The translations under genes were made by a program, and so were the position numbers. Below are positions 22,870 through 34,420 of a DNA stretch of 64,000 nucleotides, in pieces. Location: contig NC_133300.1 in assembly GCF_005239225.2 (NCBI RefSeq), positions 20,139,584-20,203,583 on the forward strand, given 5' to 3'. The stretch's first letter is position 1. Each line of letters begins with the position of its first letter. The stretch comes from Populus alba (Eukaryota; Streptophyta; Magnoliopsida; Malpighiales; Salicaceae). Under the pieces are notes generated by a model that did not search any database, had not been told where the DNA came from, and saw only the letters and a list, made by a program, of their open reading frames with translations.

Positions 22870-24377
22870 ATTCTTATTATACACACACACACAACTCGAT
22901 AGTGTTGCTATCTACTTTGCTTCTACTCATTAGTTATCTGGCCTGGCTCCATGCATGCTAGTTTGTGGTCATTAATATTTTTCTCCTGCGTGAGGTTATA
23001 GTCTCTTGAAATCAAAGACCGACAACCACCATGCACCAAATTGAAGATAAAAATAATAAAATAAAATAAAAAATAGGAAAATGGGTCATCTAATTATTAA
23101 ATTCCTGGCCATATCCTCTTGACGTCATGATAGTTGATGAGAGATGGTTCCAGAGACTAGGAGCATAACTTATAAACTATTCCATATAGTTTTTCAAAAT
23201 GAATCAAATAATCCTTCTAGGTTTAATAATAATTAATTTACCCTGGCCATGCTTAATTTAATGAGATAATTGCAATCTTAGTATACCAACTCTACATTTT
23301 TTCTCAATTGAGAACATAAACTTTATTTTTTTTCACTTGAGTATACTGATTTCTTAAATTTCTCAATCAATTACTTTGATCCACCTTCCATCAATTTATT
23401 TTTTGATTTATTTCATCTATTCCATGATTGAAACGAAAAGATACATGTGACACCATGATTTAAAAACAATTCTTGAATTAAATATTTAATTTTAGGGATG
23501 ATCAATGAGACCCAGAAATAATACATTGAAAGAATCATTTGGGTATTTTAGTATTAATAAGTCAAATGTTTCATTCTTAACATGGCCTCTCTATTGCGAC
23601 TTTTTATTTATATTGCAATTATATAATATATATTCTTTTATCAATAGTTTATTTGTTAGTTTTAATTAATTGTAAATTATTTTTCAATGATGACTTACCA
23701 TTAATATTAATAAAAAGAGTTTACATCTTAAAATAATTTATTTCTAGAGGGTGCTTTTACTTCTTCTTTTTTTATAAAAAAAACCCACATTAAAAAATAA
23801 AAAATTGATTAAACTACTTGATAATAATAATAGACTGGCTGAAGAAAAAACAAAAATCCCTTAATTACAGCTCAACGTAGGCCCTCGGGGGGCCCTCTAA
23901 GTGTCTATGTAATTAATTATAAAGATCGATGGAACATATCACATGCTTAGACCACGTTTTTCTCATTCCTTTGTTTTTTCTTTGACTACTTCCTTTGCAC
24001 AATCACTATAGTTTGAAAAGGCTTTGTCTGTTTAGAATAATTTAATTAACTCTTCTAAATATTAATTTTAATGATCTTTTATGATGAGTGATGAATGATC
24101 TTTAACTTCATAATTATTTTTATATTATTTATTTATTTCTTATGAAATTGTGTTTATAAATGAGCATGATGATTAGAGGGGTTGGTTTTTTTTTTCAAAT
24201 AAAATAAAAATGATACACTTGCAAAATCATAATATTTTTGTAATTATGACACCATAATAATTTGAAGTTTTTAAACAAGCAAGCAAAGAAATTCTAGTTT
24301 CATATCCTATTAATTATATTCCCATGTGCCATGCATTGCACCGACCATATAGGATAGTGATAGTTTTAAAAACTAAG

Positions 24378-24412
<35 letters not shown>

Positions 24413-25060
24413 TATAACTTTTTTATAATCTAGGTTTCAATAACTTTTTCAATAAGATTAATGTAAATCTAAAAAGTGTATTAATTAGCCAAATATTTTT
24501 AAAATTATAATTAAAACAAAACACTACTAAGTAGCAGTTTGGAAACACATTTAAAACGATATTTCTAAAAAAATTAAAATTGATTTTGCTTAAAGTTAAT
24601 TTTTTAAAATTTTTAATTGTTTTGATGTATTTATATTAAAAATACATTATTTTAATATATTTTCAAATACAAAATAATTTAAAAAACTATCAATATCACA
24701 TCCATAATATCTTTTAAAAATATGTTTGTTCACAAATGAGTAATCACCTAATAAACAAACATGCTATAAATGGACAAGCAAAAAAACTCTTAGCCATGAA
24801 ATTTGAGATGGGTCCTGCAAAGCTTAGAGAGAGAGAGAGAGAGAGAGAGATGATCGAGCATGAATGGTAGACTTGTGAACATATCCAAGTAGTTGAGCTG
24901 TAAGATCTTACGCCTGCACATGGTGGGGTTCTAACCTATGTGGACCAGAGTCACCATGAAAGCACTACACCGCCATGTGAAACGTTTTTAATTATTTAGG
25001 GTACTTATGACAAAAGTTAAATAATATTTATTATAAATTAAATGTATTTTTTTAAAAATA
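22870..25060. other. AT-rich intergenic DNA
   Basis: No supported gene. It contains another member of the AT-rich MITE-like family at about 24533-24720, a TA run at about 24381-24408, and a (GA)n microsatellite at about 24826-24850. Confidence 0.5.
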
Positions 25061-25200
25061 TTAAATTAATATAATAACGAAGCTGAAGGAAAAAAAAAAA
25101 GAGATTGGTTGTTATATGACAAAAAAATAAAATGCACATGCATCATCACTTTCTAATGTTATATTCATGATTATTTGGTGAAGATATTTATAATTCATTG
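25061..25200 (+). repeat. Direct repeat, left copy
   Basis: About 140 bp beginning 'ttaaattaatataataacga'. It recurs at 25603-25742 with scattered changes; both copies contain 'ggttgttatatgacaaaaaa' and 'atttataattcat'. The copies bracket the tRNA-Asp relic. They are too short and lack TG...CA ends, so they are not obviously LTRs. Confidence 0.7.
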
Positions 25201-25294
25201 AGAAATACTCGTGTTTCTTCTTGAAATGAGTTGTATGAGCCGTGTCTGGTTCATAACACATTAATATCACCACATTATTGTTTATTGGATTTGT

Positions 25295-25368
25295 CGGGAT
25301 TGACGGGGCTCGAACCTGCAGCTTCTGTCTTGATAGGTCGGTGCTCTGACCAATTGAAATACAATTCT
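25295..25368 (-). pseudogene. Organelle-type tRNA-Asp (trnD-GUC) relic
   Basis: The minus strand closely matches plastid-type trnD-GUC over its full 74 nt: CAATTGGTCAGAGCACCG, then the anticodon arm, then GCAGGTTCGAGCCCCGTCA. The 5' acceptor half has changes (AGAATTG where GGGATTG is expected) that break pairing with the 3' half, and the anticodon reads ATC instead of GTC. It is a dead nuclear copy of organellar DNA. The same tRNA occurs in plant mitochondria as a plastid immigrant, so either organelle could be the source. No flanking organellar genes are recognisable. Confidence 0.8.
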
Positions 25369-25602
25369 AGAAAAACAAAATAAGCATATATATTTTTCTG
25401 ATTTCATTCAAACACTTTCTATTTAGATTTTAAATTGGAATTGCCTTGTTGTAACAAAGTGCAAGTGGTGGGTAATATTGATATCCACGCGCATATATAT
25501 ATTTTAGTGAGAGTAGCACAAATTATTAGTTATCCTTTTCGTTATTTTAAATAAAAATCTCAAAATCAATTGATAATCAACCTTTCAATGAAAAAAAATT
25601 AA

Positions 25603-25742
25603 TTAAATTAATATAATAACGAAGTTGAAGGAAAAAAAAAAGAGATCGGTTGTTATATGACAAAAAAAAATAAAAAAACGCACATTCATCATATTTTTTA
25701 ATATCATGTTGATGATTAGTTGACGAAACTATTTATAATTCA
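25603..25742 (+). repeat. Direct repeat, right copy
   Basis: Second copy of the repeat at 25061-25200, in the same orientation and offset by 542 bp. Changes between the copies are spread along the length, so the duplication is not recent. Confidence 0.7.
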
Positions 25743-26764
25743 TCTAGAGTTATTTATATTTTTTGATGAGATACACCGTATTTTGTTCATAACATGTTTA
25801 TAATTGATTGTAGTTTTTGGTGATATGGACCGTGTATTGCTGTAAAATCATAATCTCCTCAAATTAAATGCTCAATATTAATTGAAAGCTTCTAATCGAT
25901 TGAGAGAGTACGGTTGGCTCTCTAGTTATTTTTTGAGATATTTATAAGAGAGAGCTCTATTCCTGCTGCTGTTCTTGTCGATGTATTTATTGTTTCTACA
26001 TGTTTTGAAGAGAGCAGCTGTCTTCCTTTCTTATTTGCTTATCAAAATGTGAATCGTTCGTCGACTTTTCTCCTCCTCTTTTCTTTTCTTGATAAGTAAC
26101 TGAGATCCATACATTTATAATTGTTGACATTTGATAACCAAGTTGTGGGAATCTTTATATATATAATTCATAGAGTTTGTGTTATAAGAAATTGTTTATT
26201 GCAAGTAAAGATTCTGCAAAAGGGCAATTAAAGTGAGAAAAAAAAGAGTCAAATTTAATGGTATTTTTTGAGGTGATTTTTTATGATTTCACTTCAATAT
26301 ATTTAAGGAATTTCTTTTAAAAAATAATCAATATATATGATGTATTCCGGTTAAATGTTAAATAATAATATAAATAATATTTTAAGACCTTACTTAACAG
26401 TTTAAAGTTATTGAATTACAATGAATTTTTTAACAAAAATAGCTTAAGAAATTGTTGAGATAATTATTTGACAGAAAACACACTTTAAAAACACTTTTAA
26501 ATTAAAACTAAATATATTACATTTAGTTACTATCTTAAAATAGAATAGATTAGTAATAAACAATAAAGACAGAAACAAGTTTGGTTAAAAAGAAAAGATA
26601 ACACATATAAATTAATTCTGATAATTATTTTGAATTAAAATTTTTATATTTTTAAAATAAAAAATACAAAAAAACATGTTTTTTTTTTTATTTTTAATAT
26701 CTATCTCTTTATTTATTTATCCTGAAATAATAAACAAACAAGCTAGAAGCCACTATATTAGAGT
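25743..26764. other. AT-rich intergenic DNA
   Basis: Unique-looking AT-rich sequence. I see no open frame with family resemblance, no RNA gene and no clear repeat boundary. Confidence 0.5.
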
Positions 26765-26935
26765 TTATTTGGGATTATGATAATGATAACAGTTAAAAGT
26801 GTTTTTGTTTAAAAATAATAAAATATTTTTTTTAAAATTAACTTTTGTTATTAGTATAAAAAAAATTAAAAAAAAAATAAAAAATTTAAAATTTTTAAAA
26901 ACATACGTTCCCAAGCACTATCTTGTTTTTGTGTA
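26765..26935. repeat. AT-rich MITE-like dispersed repeat, copy 4
   Basis: Ends 'tttgggattatgataatg' and 'acgttcccaagcactatc', the same termini as the 21.3 kb copy. The interior is A/T-rich and decayed. Confidence 0.55.
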
Positions 26936-26939
26936 ATAT

Positions 26940-27740
26940 CAATTTTTTAACCATTTTCCAGACGCGTTTTCTACGGACCCGATCTTTCCATGAGCTGTCG
27001 TGAACACAACAAAGGGTCACTCGGTTTCCCATTTCTCTACCCCAACGACTGCCGTAATTAATGTCTGTACTGCTGAACTTCTGTGATGCTCAGAACCTCA
27101 AAAATTCTAAAGAAATTAATAATTAATGTCACGAAACTAAAGACAGGCACAACGCCACGTCATCTCTCTTATCTACTCCGATACCCCATCAGGGCACTCG
27201 ATCCATCCCGCCGGCCACAAATATATACAGCAAGGCACAATGCAGAGTTAGCTGTCCATAAATATTTCCACGCCAGCAGATTTGATTATATATATATTAA
27301 TGATCCCACCGGGCCTACGTCCAGCGCAGAGAGAACGACGAAGGGCTTTTCTGCTCCTCCGGTGGCACCACAGGAGCTTGATGATGATGATGATGCCACC
27401 TGGAAAAGACGACAGTACTGTTTTTTCACTTGACCATCCTGAAACTCTATCCGCACTGGCTAGGGTTCAGGCGGATAAGGGAGCCATGCGAGCACAGAAG
27501 CTCACCTGATTCACATGTAACAACTACTCTGTTAGACTAACTTAGCCACCGTCCAGGTGAAATCCATTAATGGTTTGCCCATGAACTTGACCCTTTTGTC
27601 TGTTGTGGCTAGACATGATGACATGCCATAACACACCTTCTTAATTAGAAGTCCGCATCTTAATTCTAAAGGTTATAAAGCCAGCTTCTTGGACAAAAAG
27701 AATCTTGCTTTTCAATCTTCCTTTTCTTTTCAAAAACCAC
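26940..27740. other. Orphan island of higher GC in AT-rich DNA
   Basis: About 700 bp of visibly richer, non-repetitive sequence. It contains a 116-codon frame on the plus strand (27083-27433, ending in a DDDDD stretch and WKRRQYCFFT). I recognise no domain and see no splice sites joining it to other exons. It could be a fragment of a lost gene, a captured sequence, or a non-coding transcript. Confidence 0.35.
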
Positions 27741-27775
27741 GTTAAAAAAGCTCAGCAACAGGTTTAAAGTAGAAT

Positions 27776-27975
27776 AATGTTTGGAAATGTGCTTGATACA
27801 AACTATGTTTTTTTAATTTTTTAAAAAAAAATTGTTAAAATGAGTATGGTTTTATTTTTTATATTTTTTAAACTGATATCAAAATTATTTTTTAAAAATA
27901 AAAAAATATCATTGGCATACATTTCGAAAAGTTATTTGAAAAAAACCATTCACACTTTTAACAAAACATAAGTTG
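27776..27975. repeat. AT-rich MITE-like dispersed repeat, copy 5
   Basis: Begins 'tgtttggaaatgtgcttg', has the core 'aaactgatatcaaaattatt' and ends 'aaaaccattcacactttta'. Same family as 21255-21480, decayed. Confidence 0.45.
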
Positions 27976-28482
27976 AAAAAAAATTAACTTCTGAACATTC
28001 ATAATGATATTATTTTAAAAATATTTTTTAAAAAATTAAAATAATTCACAAATTTATACCAAATCAATCTATAAAATCAAGTTTATCAAGTTATGAGTTT
28101 ACTCGTCAAATTACTCCAGTTTTTAAAATTTAAATTTAATTTTTAAAAAATTCATTTAGTTGAATTTTAAATCAATCAAGTAGTATTAGATCGATGTCAA
28201 GCAATCAAATTTAATATAATCAATTAATAATTACTTAACATAATCAACATTACCCACAGTGGAGAACACAAAAAAGGCCATAGAACTAAATATTCTTATA
28301 TGTTTAGAAAACAATGTACCATGTTTAAAATGATTAATGAGATGGGAGTAGCTTTTCATAAAACTTCCAGTTTCCTAAGTCTGCTTGAAGATGTATGACA
28401 CGTGTACAAAGAAAACTAAATTGGTTATTTTCCTAAATAATGTTATGAGCTTCATGGTTGTTTGATGAATTGGATATTTTTT

Positions 28483-28640
28483 TTTAATTAATGTGGTTGC
28501 CTGATCAGCTTATGTGTATATTAACTAATTATATGAATCTTAAAATAAATAATTATATAAACCTTTAGTGATTATGAGGTGACTCAAACTCGTTACTATT
28601 GAAGAACAAATCTAAAATCTGACTGGTTGAGTTACTCTAT
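28483..28640 (-). mobile_element. Degenerate SINE-like element
   Basis: On the minus strand it starts with a tRNA-like 'agtaactcaaccagtcagat' (A-box-like), has 'cgagtttgagtc' (B-box-like) and ends near 'gatcaggcaaccaca' next to an A/T-rich tail. The body partly matches the SINE at 22.7 kb (cagctt...ctaatt). It is heavily mutated. Confidence 0.42.
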
Positions 28641-29429
28641 GAATTTATAAATTGAAATTTTATGGATGAAGATATTGAGTTGCGAATTTGATTTTCCTAA
28701 ATTATTTCTCTTAAAACCTTTTTTTTAGTGGGTAAAAAATACTCACCCAAAAGAAATTTTTTGATTTTTTATTATTACCGTGTTTTCAAGTTTGTATTTT
28801 TAAAAATAAATCTAAAATAATATCATTTAAAAATGATTTAAAATAATATCATCTAATAAACAAGAGAGGAGTACCTTGTTGACACCCAACATTTAGTTTG
28901 TGAATCATGAATATTAACATCTTTCAACTCAAATTATTATTATTTTTAAATATTTAGAATGATATTAATTTTTTTAAAATCAAAATAAAGTTATTTTGAC
29001 ATAAAATATTACATCAAGAAAAGCACAAAATGATATTTAAAATATTGTTGATATTTTAAAAAATATTCAAAATGATACTATTTTAAAAAAATAAAGTTAT
29101 TTTGAACTTAAAAAAAACATTATGAAAAAAATAAAATTTATATATTAACCGAATTAAATCAAACCTCAAGTCAATCAATTAACAGGTTAAAATAATGCTC
29201 ATAGCTCCATGTGTGAATAAAACGCACACAGGTCAAATTTAATAATTGCTGTCATTAATAAAGCTTGCAGGGGGGCTTACTTTATGAAAAGAGTTTTCCT
29301 TCTTTTCAGCTTTCTCATTTTATCTGTCTCACGTTTTTCTATGCATTACTTTAATTAGTACGAAGACAGAGTTTGCAGAAAAAGAAAAAGAAAAAAAAGG
29401 AGGGGTAGATGAGGTTTCTATCAATAATT

Positions 29430-29468
<39 letters not shown>

Positions 29469-29639
29469 CCTAATCCATTTTTAAAACAATATTGTTGTCA
29501 TAGAAACGAAACAAATATTACCAATAATCAACAAAAAGAGAGGGTTTTATTGTACCTTGAGTTTTTTTTTTTTAATTTTATTATTCAACATTAAATTAAT
29601 TAAGAATAGTTTTCATATTGATTAGAGTGGAGTAACTCA
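28641..29639. other. AT-rich intergenic DNA
   Basis: No gene supported. It holds an (AT)n microsatellite at 29433-29466. The short open frame across that run (29409-29594) is an artefact of the repeat. Confidence 0.5.
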
Positions 29640-30300
29640 AGTTTATAGGATTCTTTTTTATATATTTTTTTAATTGATTTTTTTTATTTTAATTCTATTT
29701 TTTAATATTTGGTTTATTGATAATTGACCTACATAATTTTTTTAATTTATTTTTTATGAGGTTATCCAAATTTGATCACCCATATCATGGGTTAGACGAG
29801 TTAACTTGGTTGACTAATTTTTTTTCTTTTCATTTTTCTAATTTACCTTTTTCCTTGATTTTATCTTCAATATTTGATTGATTGAAAATTAAGCTTTGTA
29901 ATTGTTTTGGAGTGCTTTCTCCTATATTTTTCTCGTCTTATAACTCGAGCCATAAGTTTAGCAGATTAAACTGAGTTGACTCGAGTCATTTTTTTGTGTC
30001 TATTTTTAATAATGTTTTTTTTCAATTTCATATTTCAACTTTAAGTTGATTGGAAATTAGACTTCATAATTTATTTTAATTTTTTTTTCTGTGGGGTTAT
30101 CTCGACTAGCTAGGGTAATTTTTTTTTTTTTTAATTAATTTTTTTATTCAATTTTATCATTTAACATTGAGTTTATTAAAAACTAAACTTTATAATTTAT
30201 TTTGATTTACTTTTTATTGGATTATCATAGTCTTGTGATCTATCACGCAGTCTGTAAATTAACATAAGTTGACCTGAATTGATCCAATATATTACCGTCG
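29640..30300. repeat. Degenerate tandem repeat, about four units
   Basis: A unit of about 125-170 bp recurs at about 29715, 29880, 30048 and 30174. Each has a 'ttgattgaaaattagacttc'-like line, then 'ataatttattttaattt', a 'ggttatc'-like line, and then 'gagttaacttggttgact'-like text. Units are strongly diverged and no protein is encoded. Confidence 0.55.
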
Positions 30301-32224
30301 CCTCAATATTTATATATATAAAAAATAACATCTTGAATATTTATTTTGAGCCAAAATATGTTTTTATTGGTCATCTGAGTTACATTTGAACTTGGCAAGT
30401 CGACCAAATCACATCAAATCAATTCTTATATAATTTAATTTTTTTTATTAGAAAAACATTAAAAATGCTTAAATATTTTTTTTTTACATAAAAATATTTT
30501 TGATCTGACCCACTCTGTAATGCAAGCTAATGATAAAGATAAGTCTATACATTTTGTATTAGGCAACTTATCTGCGCCATGGAAAAGATTAAAAATTAAT
30601 TTTTAAACCAAAAAGATGATGAAGAAGAAGAAAGAATGTGCAAACGCTACAAATGTGTTTTCTAGCATTATAAAAGAAATTTTGAGATGGAAATTTGATA
30701 TGTGTATTTAATAAAATAAATAAATAATTATATACTTTAATAAATAATAAAAAATATTAATACTAACTAAAGCTAAATCAAGAAGTAGAAAATCAATGAA
30801 AATTAAGATATTAATCTCATGTCAAGGGGAGTAATTTAAGAAGTTTTTATTTAATTCTATGAGGATGAAACTGAATTTTTTGAAAGAAAATTAATAATTT
30901 AAAATTCTAATAAAAAAGTAATTTTCTAGTATAATCCCTCATGTCCTTATTAATTTATTTGTTTGATAAAAAATATAACTTTTTTAGATTTATGTTGTTT
31001 ATTGGATAAAAACTCAAAGCAACTAAAATACATATCCAAAAAACGTTTTTAGCAAATTAAAAAAAAAAAGTATTTTTTAATTAAACTTTATCTCTATCAT
31101 GTTAATTCAATCTTTTTTTTTTGACATTTTTTTTTTATCATAATCATTGTTGTTTTTAAAAAACAACTTATCATAATCATAAAAGTAAGTTGTTATAAAT
31201 AAAAAATAAATAATATTGTCTTAATCTTAATTAGTGTTGTTATATATTTATCATGGTTATTTTTATGTCGTTTTTAACCCATTCATACATAAATATTATT
31301 TTTGTAAAAAAATAATAATTCAGCCTCGCGATGAAGCATAAGCATCAACACTAGTATATGGAAATGACAAGAACACCCTTATATGCAACCCTTGTTTTTC
31401 TTGAAACCCAAGGATAATTTTATATTTGAATTATTTCAATAAAAAAAAAAGGACGAATAAGCTCATCAATACATGCATATTGTTCACCCCTTCAAGGAGA
31501 TGATTGTATTTTCACTGTTGATTTGTTTTTGAAGAGACAAAAAAAACCCTCCAATCAAAAGTTAAAATTTTGTACCCATTAATTTGTTGTGTAAACTTTA
31601 TGTTACCCATCTCTAATCCTCCTACTTGGATCTATCGTAGTTGCTAGATCCAAGTAGTTTGGATTTGTTGTGGTTCTTATATTTAAATTGCTTGAGCCTA
31701 AATGGTTGTCAAATTAAAGTATCATTTCTCTTATCCGATTCACTTTCATTCTTTTCAAGATCGGAGTTGTAAAATGTTAAAAGAAAATGAGAGGGAAGAA
31801 GCAATGAATGAGAAGAAAAAGAAAGTCAAATAAATGTTTATCCGCATGCAAAAAAAATAAAAAATTGAAAATGAAACTACTATTATAATCTATAGTAAAA
31901 GGTTTACTTAATTTACAATGATTTTTCCACATCATTTAGCTTGTGTTATAATAAATATTCTAATAATTTAGATTCTAGGAAAAATATATATTTCTTTAAC
32001 CAAAAATTTATTTTAGTTATTCATTTCTTTTTAATTTTGATGAAAACATTTTTTATCAAAAAAATAGTTTTTAAAATAAAAAATTATCATAATCTGTGCT
32101 GCAATCTTAAACCAGAAACAAAAAAAATATCATTTCAATTGTTTTTATATGATTATATGAGAAAGTAAAAGAATAATTAATTCATGGAAATAATATAAAA
32201 ATAATAGATATCAATCAATGAGAT
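30301..32224. other. AT-rich intergenic DNA
   Basis: No gene supported. The only structured feature is the hairpin at 31622-31657. The 75-codon frame at 31941-32168 is A/T-rich chance sequence. Confidence 0.5.
31622..31657. repeat. Perfect 13 bp inverted repeat (hairpin)
   Basis: CTACTTGGATCTA (31622-31634), a 10-base loop, then TAGATCCAAGTAG (31645-31657). The arms are perfectly complementary. No gene lies nearby, and there is no T-run to suggest a pol III terminator. Confidence 0.85.
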
Positions 32225-32405
32225 ATAGGTGTTTGGGATTGCGTCTGTAAATGTTTTTGGGTATTTTTTGAAAGTATTTTTGGCTTGAAAAAACATTAAG
32301 TTGATATAGTTTTGATGCGATGATATAAAAAAATATAAAAAATTATTTTAATATATTTTCAAGCAAACAAATATTTTGAAAAGCACTCACATTACAGTCA
32401 ACAGA
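32225..32405. repeat. AT-rich MITE-like dispersed repeat, copy 6
   Basis: Begins 'ggtgtttgggattgcgtctg' and ends 'aaaagcactcacattacagt', with a decayed core. Same family as 21255-21480. Confidence 0.5.
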
Positions 32406-32511
32406 AAGTTACCTCCCTAGAATAACTGACATAAAACGACATGGATAAAATAATTGTTTTTTGCCTTGCACGTTTCGACCACTATAATCTTTGTTTGGCA
32501 ATTGCACAACA

Positions 32512-32718
32512 ACTTCAGGGGTGTTCGAAAGCAAAGTAGTGATTGCTTTTCAAAATATTTTTTGTTTGTAAATGCATTAAAATTAAATAATATTTTTTTT
32601 TAATTTTTAAAAAATTATTTTTGACATTAGGATATCAAAACAATTCAAAAACATAAAATAACTAATTTTAAACAAAAACAAAATTCAAATTTTGATAACT
32701 TCCGTTTAGAAGCACTAT
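32512..32718. repeat. AT-rich MITE-like dispersed repeat, copy 7
   Basis: Begins near 'gtgttcgaaagcaaagtagt', has the core 'gacattaggatatcaaaac' followed by 'aattcaaaaa', and ends near 'ttccgtttagaagcacta'. Same family. Confidence 0.5.
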
Positions 32719-32830
32719 GAAACATGAGCTCAAAGCCAGAACCCTTGGACCCAAAGATCAGTAACCTAACACTAGACATAAATTATCTGATTGGAAAAGG
32801 GATTTACGAGAACAAAATGTCAAAGTCTAG

Positions 32831-33670
32831 TAGGGGTGTTCATGGTCCGGTTTTAACCCAAAAATTCAATCGAACTAGAAAAATAATATTCCTTATTAAT
32901 ATAACTGGATCGAACCAAGAACCGGTTCAAACCAAACTAATTTTGCTCAATTTGGGTCATTTTTTAACATTAAAAACAAGAAAAACCAGAAACCAATTAA
33001 GTGAGCTTGTTTTTATTGTTGTCGTTGTACCAAAACCCTCTAACTCCATTTCTCACATAGCTTGTGCATATCAGTAAGTGGATGATGAAATAAATTGAGA
33101 TCTTGAATTATTATCTCTAACATTAGATGATAGGATGAACTAAAGTTTAGAGATGAATCAAAATTAAGAGAAATATCTAAATTTACAAATGTACATGGAG
33201 CCATTACAACCACCATTGTCGGTGGTTGATGATAAGAGTGAAGTAAAGGTTGTGAAAATCACTTATATATGAGAGACTAGAGAGTGATTGTAGAAGAAGG
33301 TGGGGAGATGTGGTGTCAAACCTAAAAAGAAGATTTAATTTTAGGTTAACACTTAATATAAGAGAAAATGAGAGAGAAGAGCATAGAAGAGAAAGGGGTG
33401 GTCGGAAAGGCATAAAATGATTTAGAGTTAGGGTTTTTAGAGATGTTTCTTTTTATATCTTTTTTAAAGTCATTTAGATTCAATTGAATTGATCTGGTTT
33501 GGTCCGGTTCAATCAATTGAAGCTTTTTGAAACTGAAATCAAACTAAATTGAGTGGGTTTTTTTATTTTTTATTAGTTTATTCAGTTTTTTCTATTGATT
33601 CGGTTTTTTAAGTTAATTTTTTTTCAGTTTTTTCGGTTTAATCAATTGATCGTTTTCTTAAACACCCCTA
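32831..33670. mobile_element. Non-autonomous hAT transposon, 840 bp
   Basis: Left terminus TAGGGGTGTTCATGG; right terminus, read on the other strand, TAGGGGTGTTTAAGA. The flanks are AAGTCTAG (32823-32830) and AAATCTAG (33671-33678), an 8 bp target duplication with one change. TAGGGGTG ends with 8 bp duplications are typical of hAT elements. Subterminal regions are rich in GGTTCGGTTT-like words on both sides. No transposase is encoded; the frames that cross or lie inside it (32724-33077, 33204-33413) have no resemblance to any family. Confidence 0.85.
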
Positions 33671-33678
33671 AAATCTAG

Positions 33679-33971
33679 CGGAGTAACTATACCATACCAG
33701 ACAGTGCAGCAGCTTCTATTTTTGAGATTACAGCAGAATTTAATCTGGCTTGCTATATCTCCATGCAGCTATAGCCTCAGCTATTTGCTTTGTGAACGAC
33801 GAAGGAAAGCATCCTGACAAGGCCCCCTGTCCTCTATAACCATATCAATCACAGGTTCAACGTAAAAAACTATCAAAACACAAGGCATAAATACTTCACT
33901 ACCAGAATGCTCAAAATCATGTCAAAGCAAGAAGCTAAAGAATAGAAAAGAAAGTTAAGGCAAACTCCAAC
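33679..33971. other. Sequence between the hAT element and the CCDC47-like fragment
   Basis: In an intact gene the next exon of the CCDC47-like protein would be expected here. I do not find its expected wording, so the rest of that gene has been lost or has decayed past recognition. Confidence 0.4.
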
Positions 33972-34420
33972 CTGCTCAAGCACAGCTGCTTTAGTTCTGA
34001 TCAAATCCCCAGAAACCTCCTTAGACTGATCAGAAACAGCAGCCGTCTCCTCAGCCACCCATTTCCTCCCTCTAGGCGGCTGCGCGACACTCCCCGCAAA
34101 CCTCTGCAAACCTCTCAGTTCCTTCTGCATTCCTTTAGCCATCTTCTTCCTCGCCCGTGCAAAAACTTCAGGATCCATCGCATCATCACTCATGTAAACT
34201 TCAAAACTAATCTCAATATCCTTACATGGCACCACCATATTATAATATATCCTCGACAGCAAATCCTCTCTGCTCTTCCAACTCCATTGTCGCCAACAGC
34301 CCTCGACAATACCTCCGGCCACTCGCGTAGAGTTTAAACACGGCCTGCCCTTCTCTCAACAACAAAGGCGAATCTTCGCCTTCCCCGATACCTAAAAGAC
34401 TAAAATTCTGATACATTTTA
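33972..34420 (-). pseudogene. CCDC47-like (DUF1682, PAT-complex subunit homologue) gene fragment
   Basis: The minus strand starts in frame as NFSLLGIGEGEDSPLLLREG and VFKLYASGRRYCRGLLATME. It then shifts by one inserted G within the ATGGAGTTG-AAGAGC codons and continues in the other frame as SREDLLSRIYYNMVVPCKD and FEVYMSDDAMDPEVFARARK, ending with QPPRGRKWVAEE at a donor site after 33972. These phrases are characteristic of the plant At5g49945/CCDC47-like family, ER membrane proteins. Only one exon-sized piece is present, with a frameshift, so this copy cannot make the normal protein. A single-base assembly error could explain the shift but not the missing exons. It lies head-to-head with the NFU gene. 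Confidence 0.8.

Noticed and set aside
25295..25368. Functional tRNA gene
   Set aside because: The acceptor stem is mispaired and the anticodon is changed; the sequence type is organellar.
32724..33077. 117-codon frame
   Set aside because: It crosses the hAT element boundary at 32831, so it cannot be an older gene, and it has no family resemblance.
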